DNA from: JBCCFX01 sp039029515
GTDB lineage: Bacteria; Planctomycetota; Phycisphaerae; Phycisphaerales; SM1A02
Length of the DNA stretch: 13,883 nucleotides
NCBI GenBank assembly: GCA_039029515.1
Contig: JBCCFX010000098.1
Coordinates: 1 to 13,883, forward strand
Reading direction: 5' to 3'
Shown: positions 5,458 through 12,954 of the stretch, piece by piece
Layout of the letters: the number at the start of each line of letters is the position of its first letter
Numbering within the stretch: the stretch's first letter is position 1
The notes under the pieces: generated by a model
Databases searched by the model: none
What the model was told of the DNA's origin: nothing
Seen by the model: the letters and a program-made list of their open reading frames with translations, nothing else
Program-made: the position numbers and the translations under genes

Positions 5458-8400
5458 GTGCGATCCGATCGAAACATCGAATGGTCAACGCTGTTCCTGC
5501 GCAATCGTCATCTTCTCTGGGTGACGATCACCGCAGCGTTCGTCGCAGGTTTGTCGGCATTCGGCACTATGCCGCGGCTGGAAGATCCGCGCATCGTCAA
5601 TCGGAATCCGATCATCCTGACACCATTTCCGGGTGCTTCGGCGGAGCGTGTGGAAGCGCTCGTGACGGATCCGCTGGAGGAATCGCTACAGGAAATCGAA
5701 GCGATCACACAGATTCGTTCGACGTCTCGTGCCGGCATGTCGGTGTTGTCCATCGAACTCAATGACGAAGTCGATTGGGAAGAGAACGTCCCGATCTTCA
5801 GCGAGATCCGAGATCGTATTGCGGATGTTCAGCCGCTGCTGCCGCCTGAAGCCGGCGCGCCGGAACTGGATGACAAGCGTGATCCGGTTGCATTCACATT
5901 GCTCATTGCGATTCACGGTGAAGAGGATGACGACGGGTCGCTCGGCTTGAAGAGTCGACTCGCCGAACAGCTTGCCGATGAACTACGCACGGTCGCGGGT
6001 ACCGAATTGGTGCGTGTATACGGTGATGCCACGGAAGAATTTCGGGTGACGACGACGCGCGCCGACCTTGCGGATGTCGGCCTGACTGCGGCCGACGTCG
6101 CAGCGGCGATCCAGCGCGCGGATGCGAAAGGCGCGGCAGGAACAGTTCGTGCGGTGTCGACTGAGTTGGCAATCGAAGTCCGGGGTGAATTGTCCTCGGC
6201 AGATCGAATTTCTGAGATCCCGATCCTTGAGGATGAAGACGGTCGCGTGGTGCGCGTCGGGGACATCGCATCGGTTCGTCGAGATATTCGAACACCGTCA
6301 GACACGATTGGTCGCGTTGATGGCGAGCGCGCGGTCTTCATTGGCGCCCGTATGAACCGCACCGCGCGCACTGACGTCTGGGGCGCAGCGGCGATGGAAC
6401 GCCTAAACGCGTTTCGAACGCTTCACGGCGGCGGCCTGACGGTTGATGTCGTCTTTGAACAAGAGGTCTACACGACCGGACGGCTTCAGGAACTCGGCGG
6501 GAACCTCCTCGCCGGTGCGATGGTCATCATCTTCGTCATCTGGCTCACACTGGGATTCCGGCAGGCATTGATTGTCGGAACCGCACTTCCGATCGTGGTC
6601 TGTCTCACCCTCTTCGCGATTCAGGCGAGCGGAAACAGTCTGCATCAGATGTCGATCTTCGGCATGATCATCGCGCTCGGACTGCTCATCGACAACGCCA
6701 TTGTGGTCACTGATGAAGTCTCGCACCGACGACGTCAAGGCGCATCGCCAATCGATGCCGTTGCTGGTGCCGTTCGTATGCTCGTGGGCCCGCTTGGCGC
6801 ATCGACGTTGACGACCGTGCTCGCGTTCGCACCGATCATGCTGTTGCCTGGCGGTGGCGGCGACTTTGTTGGCTCGATCGGCCAGAGCGTGATGTTCGCC
6901 GTCGTGTTCTCGTACATGATCTCGCTGACGGTGATCGCGGCGCTGGCCGGACTCTTCGTACGCCCGCGTGCTGCGCGTGAACAGCGCTGGTGGCGTGACG
7001 GCGTGACGAGTCAGCGCGCTGCGGTGCTGCTTGAGTCCATGTTCCGTCGGTTGTTCTCCATGCCTGCGGCGGCGATTGCCCTCGCGATGTTTCTGCCGTT
7101 GTCGGGGTTTATCCTGTCGCGAACGCTTGGCGATGAGTTCTTCCCGCCGGTGGATCGCAATCTGTTCCATGTGCAGATCTGGACATCGAATGAGAGTTCA
7201 CTCGCGACCACTGCCGATGCAGTATCCGACGCCGAAGCGCTGATTCGAGAACACGATGATGTCACGCGCGTGCACTGGCTGGTTGGCGGGAGTTTTCCGA
7301 CCGTCTGGTACAACCTGATTATGGACAAGGACGGCGCGACCGGATACGCGCAGGGTATCGTGGAGACGACATCCGCCGATGCCACCAAGCAGCTCGTGTC
7401 CGTGCTGCAAACGCAGTTACGAGAGTCCATGCCGGATGCGCAAGTGCTCGTGCGGTCATTCGGTCAGGGACCGCCGGTCGTGTCGGACATCGAGTATCAG
7501 ATCTTTGGTCCCGATACGGATGTGCTGCAGACATTGGGTGAGGAGATGCGCCTCGCGCTGCATCGCCATCCGGATGTGCTGGAAACGCAGATGTCATTCG
7601 AACGTGCGGATCCCAAGTTGTGGATCGATGCCGATGAGGATGAAGCGCGGCTCGCGGGTCTTTCCCTAACGGACATCAGTGAGCAGGTCAATGCGGCATA
7701 CGAAGGAGCGGTCGGCGGCACGGTGCTCGAGCAGCTGGAAGAAATTCCGGTCCGTGTGCAGCTTGCCGATGATCAGCGTGGTGATATCACCGCAATCGCA
7801 TCGACGCCGTTGTCGACACCGATGGGCGATTGGGTGCCGTTGACGGCGCTCGCGGACGTCACGCTGCGTCCGGAGCGCGGCACGATCACCCGGCTTGATG
7901 GCGAGCGCAGCAATTTCATCTCCGCGTACACACGACCCGGCGCATTGCCGATCGATGTCGGCAACGATGTCCTGGCATCGCTCGAAGCGGAAGGCTTCAC
8001 GCTGCCCGCGGGGTATCGACTCGGCATCGGCGGGGCGGCGGAACAGGATTCCGATGCCGTCGGCAACCTCAAGAAGTACATGCCGATCATCATCACCGTG
8101 GCGATCGCCACGCTCGTGCTGACGTTTCGAAGTGTGTTGCTTGCCGTCGTGCTTGGTCTGGTCGCATTTCAATCCGTCGGACTCGGTTTCCTTGCGACAT
8201 GGTCGATCGGCTTCCCGGTCAGCTTCAATACGATTCTGGGCGTGCTCGGTCTGATTGGCGTTGCGCTGAACGACAGCATCGTGGTGATCTCGACAATCCG
8301 CGCGCATCCGACGGCGTCGCGCGGTGATGTCGCCGGTCTCGCTGAGGCCGTCATGACCTGTCTGCGTCACGTCGTCTCGACGACCTTGACGACGGTCGGC

Positions 8401-8595
8401 GGATTCCTGCCGTTGCTCATCTTCACCGGCGGTGATTTCTGGCCGTCTCTGGCGATCGTCATGGCGGGCGGCATCACCGGCGCGACGATCCTTGCGATCC
8501 TCTTCGTGCCGGCGATGTATCGGTTGATCATGCTGCTGCCGGGATCGCGTCGAGCGTTGTCGGTCCCGACAACGGCGAGCGTGGAGATGGCGTGA
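5458..8595 (+). CDS. RND (HAE1-type) efflux permease
   Basis: At 1045 residues it has AcrB-like length and architecture: TM1 (about 15-35), a first large periplasmic loop beginning PRLEDPRIVNRNPIILTPFPGAS, TM2-TM6 (about 345-505), an inner-membrane link, TM7 (about 535-555), a second large loop (FFPPVDRNLFHVQIWT) and TM8-TM12 (about 880-1030). It would export substrates by proton antiport together with the preceding adaptor. TM4 reads GLLIDNAIVV with Asp412 and Asn413 where AcrB has Asp407-Asp408. TM10 reads GVALNDSIVV with Asn938-Asp939 where AcrB has Lys940-Asn941. The acidic and basic relay residues therefore differ from AcrB, though similar patterns occur in other RND branches. It is the last gene of the operon; no TolC-like channel gene follows and the tRNA gene begins 2 bases after its stop. 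Confidence 0.95.
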   Translation: MRSDRNIEWSTLFLRNRHLLWVTITAAFVAGLSAFGTMPRLEDPRIVNRNPIILTPFPGASAERVEALVTDPLEESLQEIEAITQIRSTSRAGMSVLSIELNDEVDWEENVPIFSEIRDRIADVQPLLPPEAGAPELDDKRDPVAFTLLIAIHGEEDDDGSLGLKSRLAEQLADELRTVAGTELVRVYGDATEEFRVTTTRADLADVGLTAADVAAAIQRADAKGAAGTVRAVSTELAIEVRGELSSADRISEIPILEDEDGRVVRVGDIASVRRDIRTPSDTIGRVDGERAVFIGARMNRTARTDVWGAAAMERLNAFRTLHGGGLTVDVVFEQEVYTTGRLQELGGNLLAGAMVIIFVIWLTLGFRQALIVGTALPIVVCLTLFAIQASGNSLHQMSIFGMIIALGLLIDNAIVVTDEVSHRRRQGASPIDAVAGAVRMLVGPLGASTLTTVLAFAPIMLLPGGGGDFVGSIGQSVMFAVVFSYMISLTVIAALAGLFVRPRAAREQRWWRDGVTSQRAAVLLESMFRRLFSMPAAAIALAMFLPLSGFILSRTLGDEFFPPVDRNLFHVQIWTSNESSLATTADAVSDAEALIREHDDVTRVHWLVGGSFPTVWYNLIMDKDGATGYAQGIVETTSADATKQLVSVLQTQLRESMPDAQVLVRSFGQGPPVVSDIEYQIFGPDTDVLQTLGEEMRLALHRHPDVLETQMSFERADPKLWIDADEDEARLAGLSLTDISEQVNAAYEGAVGGTVLEQLEEIPVRVQLADDQRGDITAIASTPLSTPMGDWVPLTALADVTLRPERGTITRLDGERSNFISAYTRPGALPIDVGNDVLASLEAEGFTLPAGYRLGIGGAAEQDSDAVGNLKKYMPIIITVAIATLVLTFRSVLLAVVLGLVAFQSVGLGFLATWSIGFPVSFNTILGVLGLIGVALNDSIVVISTIRAHPTASRGDVAGLAEAVMTCLRHVVSTTLTTVGGFLPLLIFTGGDFWPSLAIVMAGGITGATILAILFVPAMYRLIMLLPGSRRALSVPTTASVEMA

Positions 8596-8597
8596 AG

Positions 8598-8671
8598 CGC
8601 GCCCGGCAGGACTCGAACCTGCGACCTCCGGTTTAGGAAACCGATGCTCTATCCAGCTGAGCTACGGGCGC
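8598..8671 (-). tRNA. tRNA-Arg (anticodon CCU)
   Basis: A complete 74-base cloverleaf on the minus strand: acceptor GCGCCCG/CGGGCGC (7 bp), D-arm GCTC...GAGC, anticodon stem TCGGT/ACCGG with loop TTCCTAA (anticodon CCT, reading AGG), 5-base variable loop AGGTC, T-arm GCAGG-TTCGAGT-CCTGC, discriminator G. The 3' CCA is not encoded (CTT follows). It converges on the permease gene, with only bases 8596-8597 between the permease stop and the tRNA discriminator base. Confidence 0.95.
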
Positions 8672-8681
8672 TTCGGTGCCG

Positions 8682-8711
8682 ATGGTAGCGGGGCGGTCGC
8701 GACCCTGGCAA
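8682..8711 (-). promoter_or_regulatory. Putative sigma70-type promoter of tRNA-Arg
   Basis: On the minus strand, TTGCCA (8711-8706) and TACCAT (8687-8682) are separated by 18 bases, and the -10 ends 10 bases before the mature 5' end of the tRNA. Four of six bases match each consensus hexamer. Position and spacing make it a good candidate. Confidence 0.55.
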
Positions 8712-9228
8712 CTGCCGGGCCGGCTCGCCGTTGGCCCGCACGCACACAGGCGTTCGACCGGCTTCCGTGGCGGTCGTGGCCGGGATCTGAACGCCATGAA
8801 TTCGTCGTACGCGACGAAATAGAAAATCTCTCCGGTCGGTTGTAACCGCCGACGAGTCACTGCATCCAAGGTGCAGTTGATCTGGATACTGACATGCTCT
8901 TCAAACAGCACATCACTCACTCAGCCCGCAACGACCGCAGAGATCCTCTGCAGGCGGCGCTGAACGGCATGGGTCTGACGCTCTTCTGACCTGCGGGCAA
9001 CCCGTGCGGTGACTCTTTATCAGTCCGTTGCGACGGTTGATATTGGCATCGCACGCATGTGCCGATCGTTCCAACGAATTTCATTCGCCTGACCGCGCGC
9101 TGCGCTGACGCCGTTGGTATCGCGAACCGTGTTCGCATGTCGTCGAGTCGTGGCATTGCTATCCGTGCATCAGCGACGGCCAACACGCGGTCTGCGCGAT
9201 ACCTGCAGCATCAACGAAGAGTATCACC
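8712..9228. other. Long intergenic region without a convincing gene
   Basis: The 517 bases between the tRNA promoter and the SPW-type gene hold several short inverted repeats: TTCGTCG-TACG-CGACGAA (8801-8818), GCAGAG-ATC-CTCTGC (8937-8951), CGAAT-TTC-ATTCG (9075-9087) and GCGAAC-CGT-GTTCGC (9122-9136). None is followed by a T-run. A minus-strand open frame from GTG 8920 runs into the tRNA gene and is doubtful. No promoter with two good hexamers was found for the gene at 9229. Confidence 0.55.
9075..9136. promoter_or_regulatory. Pair of similar short palindromes (CGAAY-N3-RTTCG)
   Basis: CGAAT-TTC-ATTCG (9075-9087) and GCGAAC-CGT-GTTCGC (9122-9136) share the form CGAAY-N3-RTTCG, have centres 48 bases apart and lie 92-154 bases upstream of ATG 9229. 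They may be binding sites for one dimeric regulator. They resemble the Bacillus LexA box (CGAAC-N4-GTTCG) but have a 3-base spacer, so I do not assign them to LexA. Confidence 0.35.
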
Positions 9229-9597
9229 ATGAACCCTCGATTCATCACCAAAGACATTCACGCATTACTCGATTACCCCGTCGCGCTGGTCCTCATGGCC
9301 GCGCCGTTCATCCTCGGACTCGGTGAGCCCAGCCCGTTCGCGCTTTGGCTTGGTGTCGGTGCCGGCATCGCCGCGCTCTCCCTCACCATCCTGACCGATC
9401 ACAAACTCGGCATCGTTCGTGTCCTGCCGTATCCAGTCCACGTCGGTGTTGATGCCCTGGTTGGCATCACATTCCTCGTCATGCCGTTCGTCCTTGGATT
9501 TCAGGGGCTTGATGCCTGGTTCTACTGGCTGAACGGTGCGGCGGTCATGGTCGTCGTCGGACTCAATGCGCCTGAACCACAGGCAGCATTGGCATGA
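9229..9597 (+). CDS. Small SPW-repeat-type membrane protein
   Basis: The 122-residue protein has four hydrophobic helices (about residues 14-31, 36-55, 66-87 and 93-112). The two halves are similar: helix 1 ends APFILGLG and helix 3 ends MPFVLGFQG, each followed by a short loop with Trp and a second helix. This is the pattern of SPW-repeat proteins (SPWxxGF...W), here with PF in place of SPW. Between the halves TDHKLGIVRVLPYPVHVGVDALVG is also typical of the family. The function of the family is not established to my knowledge. The start at 9229 is preceded by GAAGAG. The YHS lipoprotein follows after 86 bases in the same direction, and no terminator separates them, so co-transcription is possible. 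Confidence 0.75.
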   Translation: MNPRFITKDIHALLDYPVALVLMAAPFILGLGEPSPFALWLGVGAGIAALSLTILTDHKLGIVRVLPYPVHVGVDALVGITFLVMPFVLGFQGLDAWFYWLNGAAVMVVVGLNAPEPQAALA

Positions 9598-9644
9598 CGG
9601 ACATCGCTCGCCATCACGTTTCACAAACACATCACCACACCATC

Positions 9645-9665
9645 ACGACCGTGAATTCAGGTCGT
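9645..9665. promoter_or_regulatory. Inverted repeat next to the YHS gene ribosome binding site
   Basis: Arms ACGACC (9645-9650) and GGTCGT (9660-9665) flank a 9-base centre that itself contains the palindrome TGAATTCA (9652-9659). It ends 6 bases before the AGGAG ribosome binding site (9672-9676). It could be an operator for an internal promoter or a leader hairpin influencing translation. Confidence 0.35.
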
Positions 9666-9683
9666 ACCAACAGGAGCATTCTA

Positions 9684-10196
9684 ATGAAGCCCATTCTGAC
9701 AACCGCAATCCTCGCCGTTTCAATTGTCACGGTGCTGACCGGCTGCGAGACGACGGCCACCACGCAGGCCGCTGCGACGCCGGTGACAGGCACGAGCTAC
9801 GCGTATCACAACGCGAAGAACCTGCCCGCAAGCGGCGTGGCACTCGACGGCTACTGCCCGGTCGCATACTTCGCGGTCAACGATGCCGTCCTTGGCGATC
9901 CGAAATTCGCATCAACTCATGACGGCGTGACGTACCACTTTGTGTCCGCGGACGCGAAGCACGCGTTCGATTCGAATCCGGCGAAGTACGTCCCCGCGTA
10001 CGGCGGCTGGTGCGCGTTTGGCATGGCCGTCGAAGACAAGTTCCCGGTCGACCCGCGCAACTTCAAGATCGTCAACAATCGTCTCATGCTGTTCCTGCGC
10101 AACCCGGGCGTCGATGCGCTCGAGTTGTGGAATGACGGTGATGAGTACGATCTGACCCGCAAGGCCGATGCGCACTGGGCGAAGGTTCAGGGCTGA
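9684..10196 (+). CDS. YHS-domain lipoprotein
   Basis: The 170-residue lipoprotein has a signal peptide with lipobox LTGC (Cys21). The mature part begins with a Thr/Ala-rich linker (22-37). The YHS domain covers about residues 48-115: ALDGYCPVAYF, FASTHDGVTYHFVSADAKHAF, then NPAKYVPAYGGWCAFGMA. The C-terminal part (VDPRNFKIVNNRLMLF...KADAHWAKV) is usual for stand-alone YHS proteins of this size. YHS domains are small, often Cys-containing modules thought to bind metal; Cys is present in GYCPV and GGWCAF. It would sit in the periplasm, lipid-anchored. The start is fixed by AGGAG 7 bases upstream. It follows the SPW-type gene and is closed by a hairpin at 10220-10253. Confidence 0.85.
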   Translation: MKPILTTAILAVSIVTVLTGCETTATTQAAATPVTGTSYAYHNAKNLPASGVALDGYCPVAYFAVNDAVLGDPKFASTHDGVTYHFVSADAKHAFDSNPAKYVPAYGGWCAFGMAVEDKFPVDPRNFKIVNNRLMLFLRNPGVDALELWNDGDEYDLTRKADAHWAKVQG

Positions 10197-10219
10197 TCAG
10201 ACAGAGTCGCGTTCATCTC

Positions 10220-10256
10220 GGCCCGGCGTGTGGTTGACATCATGCGCCGGGCCTTT
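10220..10256 (+). terminator. Probable terminator hairpin after the YHS gene
   Basis: GGCCCGGCG (10220-10228) pairs perfectly with CGCCGGGCC (10245-10253) over 9 bp with a 16-base loop and is followed by TTT. The T-run is short, so termination may be incomplete or partly Rho-dependent. Confidence 0.6.
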
Positions 10257-10296
10257 GCATGCGCGCTGTTTCGCCGGCAGGACGAGGCGATCGCAG

Positions 10297-10302
10297 TAGA
10301 AT
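10297..10302 (+). promoter_or_regulatory. Candidate -10 box upstream of the MMPL-type exporter
   Basis: TAGAAT matches the -10 consensus at 5 of 6 positions. No clear -35 lies 16-18 bases upstream. A transcript starting a few bases downstream would exclude ATG 10303 and favour ATG 10354, which has GAGG (10344-10347) 6 bases upstream. Confidence 0.35.
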
Positions 10303-10353
10303 ATGCCTTCATCCTTCGCGAGCGTGGACACCGCGACGGCGACGAGGCTCTTC

Positions 10354-12900
10354 ATGCGAAACCGCATTCTGGGACTGCTCACGACCATCGCACTCCGCGC
10401 ACCGCGCCTCGTCCTAGCGATCGGCATCATCCTGGCCATCGTGTCCGGACTGCTTGCATGGTCTCGGCTGGACGTCAACTCCGATCCCAATGCGTTGATT
10501 GACGCCGACCGGCCGTATATGCAGAAATACGCGGCGTTTCTGGATATCTTCGGTGAGCTCGAACACATTCTCATTGTGATTGATGCGAACGATGACCACG
10601 CCGCTGCGCGTGCATGTGTCGTCCACGTGGCGGAGCAGGTGCAGCACGTCGATGGCGTGGACGCGGTGTACGCGACGATTGAACCGGAAGAGCAGTTGCG
10701 CTATGCCTGGCATCGCATGACAGAGGATGAACGTGCTGCATTCATCGAGCAGTGCATAGCGCTGTCGTCGATCGAGGCACCGACGACGAGCACCGCGTTG
10801 GTTGAACGTGCGGCGGCCTTGCTGGTCGACACACCCAACGGCGTTCCGCGGATCGGCGAAGCTCGTGCGCTGCTCGGCTGGTACATCAGCGCGGTCGTCG
10901 ATGGGCAACAGATCATCCCGCTGCCACAGCGCGAATTTCTGACGTCCTCGTCGGGTGATCTGTATTTCATTCGTGTCGATGCAACGAGCGATTATTCGAC
11001 GCTGGAATCACTCGCCGGTCCGCTGGCGTCCATGCGATCCATCATCGAGGTCCAGCGATCATCATTTCCGTCAGTTGAGATCGGCCTCACGGGCAAACCG
11101 GTCCTGCAGGATGATGAACTCCGCGCCAGCACGCGCGATATGACGCGAGCATCGGTACTTGCCATCGTGCTGGTGACGATCCTGTTCATGGTGATGTTCA
11201 AAGGGATCGTGCGCCCGCTCTGGGCGGTTGGCGCACTGCTGCTGGGTATGGCATGGACGATTGGCGTCACGACCGTTGTCGTGGGGCATCTGAACCTCCT
11301 CAGCATGGTCTTCACGCTGGTGCTTGTCGGTGTCGGCATTGACTTCGGTGTGCACTCGATCAGCCGGTATGCCGAGTTTCGCACGCAACACGACCGTGCA
11401 CGCGCGATTCGGCGTGCGATGCTGACCGCTGGACGCGGCAACATCACCGGGGCGGCGACATCGGCGATGGCATTCTTCGGGACGATGCTCGGCGATTTCC
11501 GTGGATTGCGCGAACTCGGCCTGATTGCGGGCATCGGCCTGCTGCTGTGCCTGCTGGCGATGCTCACCATCTTGCCCGCAGGTCTGGCGGTGCATGATCA
11601 GCGAACGAGTGTCGCATCGCGCGACCGGTCAATCATAGGGCGGACTCGTGTGCCGAAACGACGTACGCAGATCATCGCGCTCTGCGCGATGGCGCTGCTC
11701 ACGCTTGCGTTGATTCCATCACTGCGTCGCCTCCACTTCGAAACGAACCTGCTCAAACTCCAGCCGACCGGGCTTGAATCAGTCGAATGGCAGCAGCGGA
11801 TGATCGATGATGATGCGAATTCGATCTGGTTTGGTGCGATCATCGCCGACGACCTTGAAGCGCTCGATCGAATTGTGGCCGATGCGAGCACAATGTCTTC
11901 GGTGAGTGAGGTTCGCAGCGTACAACGATTCGCACCGCGATCAGGGGCCGATGCTTCGGGCGTTCTCAACGTGCTGCTGACAATGCCTGAAGTTCAAAGC
12001 GACGATGCACAATGGCCCACGGATGAAACGTGGATGGGTGTGCTTGAAGGCCTGGATCGTGCGGCTGAGATGGATCTGCCGGGACAGGACACGATGGCGT
12101 CTTCGCTGGAGTCGTTGCGTCAGGGGATTACCTTCGCGCGGTCGGCACCGGAGCGCGGGCGCACACCAGCGATGATCACCGAGGCGTTGCGCGATGAGCT
12201 TGATCGCGCTCGGTTGATTCTCGATGGATCGATGCGCTCGTGGCGCGATGCGTTGCCGGCGATCGCACGATCGCTGTATGTGAGCGATGATGGCCGCCTG
12301 CTCGCAATGGTGCATCCTCGTGGCGATATCTGGGATGTGGAGCAGCTGGAGCATTTCGTCGCCGATCTCGAAGCGATCGATGCCGACGCGACCGGCGTGC
12401 CGATGACGCACCTCGCATCACTGCACGATATGCGCGCTGCATTCAGTCGGGCGATTCTCTTCGCAGCGGCATTCGTCGTGCTGTTCATCGGACTTGATTT
12501 TCGATCGATTCGATACACGCTGCTTTCACTGATCCCAACCGCGCTCGGCATGGTGTGGCTGCTCGAGGCGATGTCATTGCTGGGCGTGTCATTCAATCTC
12601 GCGAACTTCTTCGCGATTCCGATTCTGATCGGCATCGGCGTCGATAACGGTGTGCATGTTGTCCATCGTCGGCGCGAAGGCGGTGGACGCAGTGAAGTAC
12701 TCGGATCGACAGGCCGGGCGATCCTCACCACATCGCTCACGACCACGCTCGGGTTCGGGACGCTGCTGCTGGCGTCGCACCGTGGCCTTCAGAGTCTCGG
12801 CGCGGTGCTCGTGATTGGCAGCCTGGCGACGATGTGTGGCGCGGTGCTGGTCCTCCCGATGCTGCTGGGGACTTTTCGCCCACGCGAGATGCAACGGTGA
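10354..12900 (+). CDS. MMPL/HpnN-like RND-superfamily exporter
   Basis: The 848-residue inner-membrane protein has two repeated halves. TM1 is at about 15-36, followed by a periplasmic domain (about 37-260) and a bundle of helices (about 262-410). TM7 is at about 433-452, followed by a second periplasmic domain (about 453-695) and a final bundle (about 700-845). Each bundle carries the family's Asp motif: GVGIDFGVH (Asp330) and GIGVDNGVH (Asp764). Size and motifs fit the MMPL/HpnN branch, which moves hydrophobic lipids such as hopanoids to the outer membrane. No hopanoid gene is in view, so the cargo is unknown. The start at 10354 is preferred for its GAGG; ATG 10303 would add 17 residues and lacks a binding site. 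The gene stands apart from the adaptor-type efflux operon and has no adaptor of its own. PaaN follows after 54 bases, possibly in the same transcript. Confidence 0.85.
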   Translation: MRNRILGLLTTIALRAPRLVLAIGIILAIVSGLLAWSRLDVNSDPNALIDADRPYMQKYAAFLDIFGELEHILIVIDANDDHAAARACVVHVAEQVQHVDGVDAVYATIEPEEQLRYAWHRMTEDERAAFIEQCIALSSIEAPTTSTALVERAAALLVDTPNGVPRIGEARALLGWYISAVVDGQQIIPLPQREFLTSSSGDLYFIRVDATSDYSTLESLAGPLASMRSIIEVQRSSFPSVEIGLTGKPVLQDDELRASTRDMTRASVLAIVLVTILFMVMFKGIVRPLWAVGALLLGMAWTIGVTTVVVGHLNLLSMVFTLVLVGVGIDFGVHSISRYAEFRTQHDRARAIRRAMLTAGRGNITGAATSAMAFFGTMLGDFRGLRELGLIAGIGLLLCLLAMLTILPAGLAVHDQRTSVASRDRSIIGRTRVPKRRTQIIALCAMALLTLALIPSLRRLHFETNLLKLQPTGLESVEWQQRMIDDDANSIWFGAIIADDLEALDRIVADASTMSSVSEVRSVQRFAPRSGADASGVLNVLLTMPEVQSDDAQWPTDETWMGVLEGLDRAAEMDLPGQDTMASSLESLRQGITFARSAPERGRTPAMITEALRDELDRARLILDGSMRSWRDALPAIARSLYVSDDGRLLAMVHPRGDIWDVEQLEHFVADLEAIDADATGVPMTHLASLHDMRAAFSRAILFAAAFVVLFIGLDFRSIRYTLLSLIPTALGMVWLLEAMSLLGVSFNLANFFAIPILIGIGVDNGVHVVHRRREGGGRSEVLGSTGRAILTTSLTTTLGFGTLLLASHRGLQSLGAVLVIGSLATMCGAVLVLPMLLGTFRPREMQR

Positions 12901-12954
12901 ACCGGCTCGCATACCATGTGGCTTGCGCACCCACGTCGAAAAGGAACTCTACCC

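Noticed and set aside
6403..7170. 255-residue minus-strand frame within the permease gene
   Set aside because: Composition is His/Arg/Glu/Asp-rich and repetitive, typical of an antisense shadow of a GC-rich gene; no domain or ribosome binding site.
7666..8370. 234-residue minus-strand frame within the permease gene
   Set aside because: Antisense shadow of the second periplasmic loop and TM8-TM11; low-complexity charged composition.
8801..8818. Terminator for the permease operon (TTCGTCG-TACG-CGACGAA)
   Set aside because: It lies beyond the tRNA gene, has no T-run on the plus strand and only a 7-bp stem.
8633..8920. 95-residue minus-strand frame ending in APVAQLDRASVS
   Set aside because: Its end is the well-known spurious translation of a tRNA gene and the frame covers the tRNA promoter. 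Not listed as a gene; the upstream part is kept as a low-interest observation.
9122..9136. LexA (SOS) box
   Set aside because: The arms match but the spacer is 3 bases, not the 4 of the Bacillus-type box, and neither neighbour is a DNA-repair gene.
9114..9326. 70-residue plus-strand frame overlapping the start of the SPW-type gene
   Set aside because: No ribosome binding site, no recognisable motif, and it overlaps a well-supported gene in another frame.
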